In this document: piece after piece, positions 61,453-64,000 of the stretch
Layout: every line of letters starts with the position of its first letter
Position numbering within the stretch: position 1 is the first letter of the stretch
From: Desulfovibrionaceae bacterium
Lineage (GTDB): Bacteria > Desulfobacterota > Desulfovibrionia > Desulfovibrionales > Desulfovibrionaceae
DNA: 64,000 nt
Assembly (NCBI GenBank): GCA_910575755.1
Contig: CAJTFO010000002.1
Span: 124,001-188,000, forward strand
Direction: 5' to 3'
Notes under the pieces: model-generated
Seen by the model: only the letters and a program-made list of their open reading frames with translations
The model's database searches: none
What the model was told of the DNA's origin: nothing
Position numbers and translations under genes: made by a program

Positions 61453-61490
61453 AAAAGTTCTCCGGGGCATGCCGCTTCCGGAGAATTTTT
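61453..61490 (+). terminator. Rho-independent terminator after cheW
   Basis: A 13-bp stem with one G-T pair (61453-61465 with 61478-61490), 12-nt loop, the 3' arm ending in TTTTT. It ends the cheW transcript or could act as an attenuator before the DegT aminotransferase. Confidence 0.75.
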
Positions 61491-61512
61491 GCACTGTGCG
61501 GGGGTGGCCGAC

Positions 61513-62658
61513 ATGGCCTTGCGTCTTTCGCGTTCCATCGTGGGTGAAGCCGAAGCCCGCGCCGTCAGCCGGGTGATCCTGGAAGACGGCTATCTGGGCA
61601 TGGGCAATGAAACCCGTCTGTTTGAAGAGGAACTGGCCGCATATCTCGGCGTGACGCCGCAGCAGATCATTACCACCAATACAGGCACAGCGGCCCTGCA
61701 TCTGGCTGTGGACGCGGTGGCCGCCCAAAGCCGCGTCACGGACGGCCCGGCCGAAGTGCTGGTTCCGTCGCTGACCTTTGTGGCCTCCTTTCAGGCGGTG
61801 ACGGCGGCGGGCTGTGTGCCCGTGGCCTGCGACGCGCTGCCTGAAACCGGCACTCTGGACATCAGGGACGCGGAAAAGCGCCTCACCCCACGCACCATCG
61901 CGGTCATGCCTGTGGACTATGCCAGCAACCCCTGGCATCTGGACGAGGTATACGACTTTGCCCGGCGCAAGGGGCTGCGCGTGGTGGAGGACGCGGCCCA
62001 CGCCTTCGGCTGCCGCCATCACGGGCGCAAAATCGGCAGCTTCGGGGATATGGTCTGCTTCAGTTTCGACGGCATCAAGAACATCACTTCCGGCGAGGGC
62101 GGCTGCCTGGTGGCCTTTGACGCCGAGGCCGCCCGCCTGGCCTCGGACGCGCGCCTGCTCTCGGTGGAAAATGACGCGCGGCAGCGTTTCGCCGGCGCGC
62201 GCTCCTGGGATCCGGACGTCAGACGGCAGGGCTGGCGCTATCATATGAGCAATATCATGGCCGCCATCGGCAGGGTGCAGCTCTCCCGGCTGGAGAGCGA
62301 ATTCATCCCGGCCCGGCGCGCTCTGGCCGCCGCCTACGCCGAAGGCCTGGCCCATCTGCCGGGCGTGGCCCTGCTGCACGCCGACCCGGCGGACTTCATC
62401 GTGCCGCACATCCTGCCCGTACGCATTCTCAACGGGCGCAAGGATGCGGTCAGGGAGGCCCTGAACGGGGAGGGCATACCCACGGGCGTACACTACAAGC
62501 CCAACCATCTGCTGAGTTTCTTTGGCGGCGGCGCCCTGCCTCTGCCGGTCACTGAGCGGCTTTATGCGGAGCTGCTGACCCTGCCCCTGCACCCCGGCCT
62601 GAACCGGGAGGATGTGGAAAAAATCCGCTCCGCTCTGGCCCGCGCCCTATCGGCATAG
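61513..62658 (+). CDS. DegT/DnrJ/EryC1/StrS-family aminotransferase
   Basis: A 381-residue PLP-dependent sugar aminotransferase (ArnB/WecE/PseC-like fold). Motifs: TTNTGTAALHLAVDAV, VLVPSLTFVASFQAVTAAGC, VVEDAAHAFGCRHHGRKIGSFG and the PLP lysine in FSFDGIKNITSGEGG. PTGVHYKPNH near the C-terminus matches the substrate loop. It probably makes an amino sugar nucleotide for LPS. ATG 61513 is preceded by a G-rich run; a GTG three codons earlier is possible. It is followed within 50 nt by GT2 and then GtrA, suggesting a glycan-modification operon. Confidence 0.92.
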   Translation: MALRLSRSIVGEAEARAVSRVILEDGYLGMGNETRLFEEELAAYLGVTPQQIITTNTGTAALHLAVDAVAAQSRVTDGPAEVLVPSLTFVASFQAVTAAGCVPVACDALPETGTLDIRDAEKRLTPRTIAVMPVDYASNPWHLDEVYDFARRKGLRVVEDAAHAFGCRHHGRKIGSFGDMVCFSFDGIKNITSGEGGCLVAFDAEAARLASDARLLSVENDARQRFAGARSWDPDVRRQGWRYHMSNIMAAIGRVQLSRLESEFIPARRALAAAYAEGLAHLPGVALLHADPADFIVPHILPVRILNGRKDAVREALNGEGIPTGVHYKPNHLLSFFGGGALPLPVTERLYAELLTLPLHPGLNREDVEKIRSALARALSA

Positions 62659-62706
62659 GGGCTTTGCGCGCAGGCCGTTCCGCTGTTTTTGCCTGAAGGA
62701 GTCGTC

Positions 62707-63663
62707 ATGCCCGCCCGTCCCGCCCCATTGCTGGCTCTGGTCGTCCCCTGCTACAACGAAGAGGAAACCCTGCCGCGCACCTTGACCGCCCTGGCGGCGC
62801 TGCTGGAGCGTTGCAAGGCTCAGGGCCTGATCCGGCCTGAAAGCTACGCCCTGTATGTGGATGACGGCAGCCGCGACCGAACCTGGCAGTTGCTTGAAGC
62901 TCGTCACCGCCAGGACCCTTTCTGCCGGGGCGTCAGCTTCGCGGCCAATGCCGGGCATCAGAACGCGGTCTGGGCCGGCATGGACACGGCCCGCCAATGG
63001 GGGGCGGACTGCATTATCAGCCTGGACGCCGATCTTCAGGACGACATCGGCGTTATTCCGGACATGCTGGCCCGCTATGCGGAAGGCTGCGACATTGTTT
63101 ACGGCGTGCGCAACGACCGCAGCACGGATACCGCTTTCAAGCGGGGCACGGCGCACTTTTTTTATCGGCTCATGGGCTGGCTGAATGTGCGCCTGATACC
63201 GGACCACGCGGACTACCGCCTGGTGTCCCGGCCCGTGCTGGAGGCCCTGCGGGGCTTTGATGAGCAGACGCTTTTTCTGCGCGGGCTTTTCCCCTCGCTG
63301 GGCTTCAAAACCGACAGGGTCTATTATTCCCGGCTCTCGCGGCAGGCCGGAGAAAGCAAATACCCCCTGCTGAAAATGCTGTCCTTCGCCTGGAAGGGCA
63401 TCACCTCCTGCAGCGCGGCTCCCCTGCGCCTGGCGGGCTTTATGAGCCTGCTCTGCATGCTTGCGGCCCTGGTCTGCTGCGTGTTTTCGTTTTTCAGATA
63501 TCTGGAGGGCGAAGTCATCCAGGGCTGGACCTCCCTGATGATCGTGGCGCTGCTGCTGGGTTCGGTGCAATTGTTCTGCCTCTCGGTCATGGGCGAGTAC
63601 ATTGCCAAGATTTTCACTGAAGTGCGGCGTCGGCCCCGCTATATTGTGGAAAAGACCCTATGA
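62707..63663 (+). CDS. GT2 polyprenyl-phosphate glycosyltransferase
   Basis: A 318-residue DPM1/GtrB/ArnC-like glycosyltransferase that loads a sugar onto undecaprenyl phosphate at the inner membrane. GT2 motifs: LALVVPCYNEEETLPRTL, LYVDDGSRDRTW, SLDADLQDD (DxD) and HADYRLVSRPVL. Two C-terminal transmembrane helices (LAGFMSLLCMLAALVCCVFS and LMIVALLLGSVQLFCLSVMG) end in EYIAKIFTEVRRRPRYIVE, typical of the group. AAGGAG precedes the ATG. The stop overlaps the GtrA start as ATGA. Confidence 0.93.
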   Translation: MPARPAPLLALVVPCYNEEETLPRTLTALAALLERCKAQGLIRPESYALYVDDGSRDRTWQLLEARHRQDPFCRGVSFAANAGHQNAVWAGMDTARQWGADCIISLDADLQDDIGVIPDMLARYAEGCDIVYGVRNDRSTDTAFKRGTAHFFYRLMGWLNVRLIPDHADYRLVSRPVLEALRGFDEQTLFLRGLFPSLGFKTDRVYYSRLSRQAGESKYPLLKMLSFAWKGITSCSAAPLRLAGFMSLLCMLAALVCCVFSFFRYLEGEVIQGWTSLMIVALLLGSVQLFCLSVMGEYIAKIFTEVRRRPRYIVEKTL

Positions 63664-64000
63664 CCGGCGCTGTTTCCACCCTGGAGGATCTGCGGCATTT
63701 CGTGCGCAGCCTGCTGGCCCGGCGCTGGATACGTTTTGGCCTGGTGGGCGGCGCGGCCACCCTGTGCTATGCCCTTCTGGGCCTGCTTTTTGTGAACGCC
63801 TGGGCCATGCCCCTGCTGGCGGGCAACGGTCTGGCCTATCTGATCAGCTTTGCCGTTTCCTATCTTGGTCAAAGTTTCTGGACCTTCCAGGCCGGAGGCG
63901 GCCACCGGGCCATGCTGCCGCGCTTCGCCGCCACCCAGGCTGTGGGCCTGGGGCTGAACTCCTGCATTGTCTGGCTGCTGGTTCGTTTCGGCCTGGGCTA
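63660..64000 (+). CDS. GtrA-family membrane protein (3' partial)
   Basis: The first ~113 codons of a GtrA-like small membrane protein, cut by the window end. Helix 1 starts after a basic RRWIRFGLVGG, the usual GtrA opening. YLISFAVSYLGQSFWTF matches the family's conserved mid-segment (N-x-x-W/FxF). Such proteins are thought to flip the polyprenyl-linked sugar made by the neighbouring GT2 enzyme. The start overlaps the GT2 stop. Confidence 0.85.
   Translation, partial: MTGAVSTLEDLRHFVRSLLARRWIRFGLVGGAATLCYALLGLLFVNAWAMPLLAGNGLAYLISFAVSYLGQSFWTFQAGGGHRAMLPRFAATQAVGLGLNSCIVWLLVRFGLG

Overview
The window is about 64 kb of GC-rich bacterial chromosome with densely packed genes and many 4-nt ATGA or GTGA stop/start overlaps. 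It looks like a member of the Desulfovibrionaceae (Desulfovibrio or a close relative). The clues are an ArsR-methyltransferase fusion (SahR type) directly upstream of ahcY, a porin remnant resembling Desulfovibrio homotrimeric porins, a GAK-type CofD/YvcK-like protein, a DUF2333 protein, a split glycine decarboxylase with its own lipoate ligase, and a hydrogenase-related membrane complex. This placement rests on family recognition, not on any database search. I saw no rRNA, tRNA, CRISPR array, insertion sequence or prophage.

Layout. 0-8.5 kb: tail of jag, then mnmE, a DnaQ/RNase D-like exonuclease, a CofD/YvcK-like protein and an RluA-type pseudouridine synthase; a PhoU-like DUF47 protein with a PiT phosphate transporter; a DUF2333 protein; gmhB. 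8.5-21.9 kb (mostly minus strand): phosphomannomutase/phosphoglucomutase, uvrC, a truncated porin, a six-gene hydrogenase-related (Ehr-like) complex whose large subunit lacks the NiFe cysteines, and uxs; then tatD on the plus strand. 22-31 kb (minus): pstSCAB, lplA, gcvT, gcvH, gcvPA and gcvPB. 31.5-43 kb: a DUF4198 protein, an MBL hydrolase/flavoprotein/ComF operon, a large TPR protein with two degenerate GGDEF-like modules, an SNF2 helicase, an orphan family-5 solute-binding protein and a small CidA-CidB chimera. 43-54.5 kb: a coiled-coil protein, mnmA, a polar amino acid ABC transporter, a NYN nuclease-like protein, an O-antigen ligase, thyX, a ThiS-like protein, a nucleoside-recognition membrane protein, rnhA and two uncharacterised proteins. 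54.5-64 kb: a DUF721 (DciA-like) protein, sahR-ahcY, ltnD-otnI (acid sugar catabolism), a region of gene debris, then GT8, cheW, a DegT aminotransferase, GT2 and GtrA.

Functional themes. One-carbon and SAM recycling: the glycine cleavage system plus lplA, which would lipoylate GcvH, and sahR-ahcY. Phosphate uptake: low-affinity PiT/DUF47 and high-affinity Pst in separate places. Envelope glycans: GmhB, PMM/PGM, Uxs, O-antigen ligase, GT8, DegT, GT2 and GtrA. tRNA modification: MnmE and MnmA.

The most notable items are the NiFe-less energy-converting complex, the in-frame CidA-CidB chimera, the double degenerate GGDEF-TPR protein, a ThiS-like protein ending in Ser-Gly, a well-formed promoter with two dyads in front of sahR-ahcY, and two candidate leaderless promoters (uvrC and gmhB).
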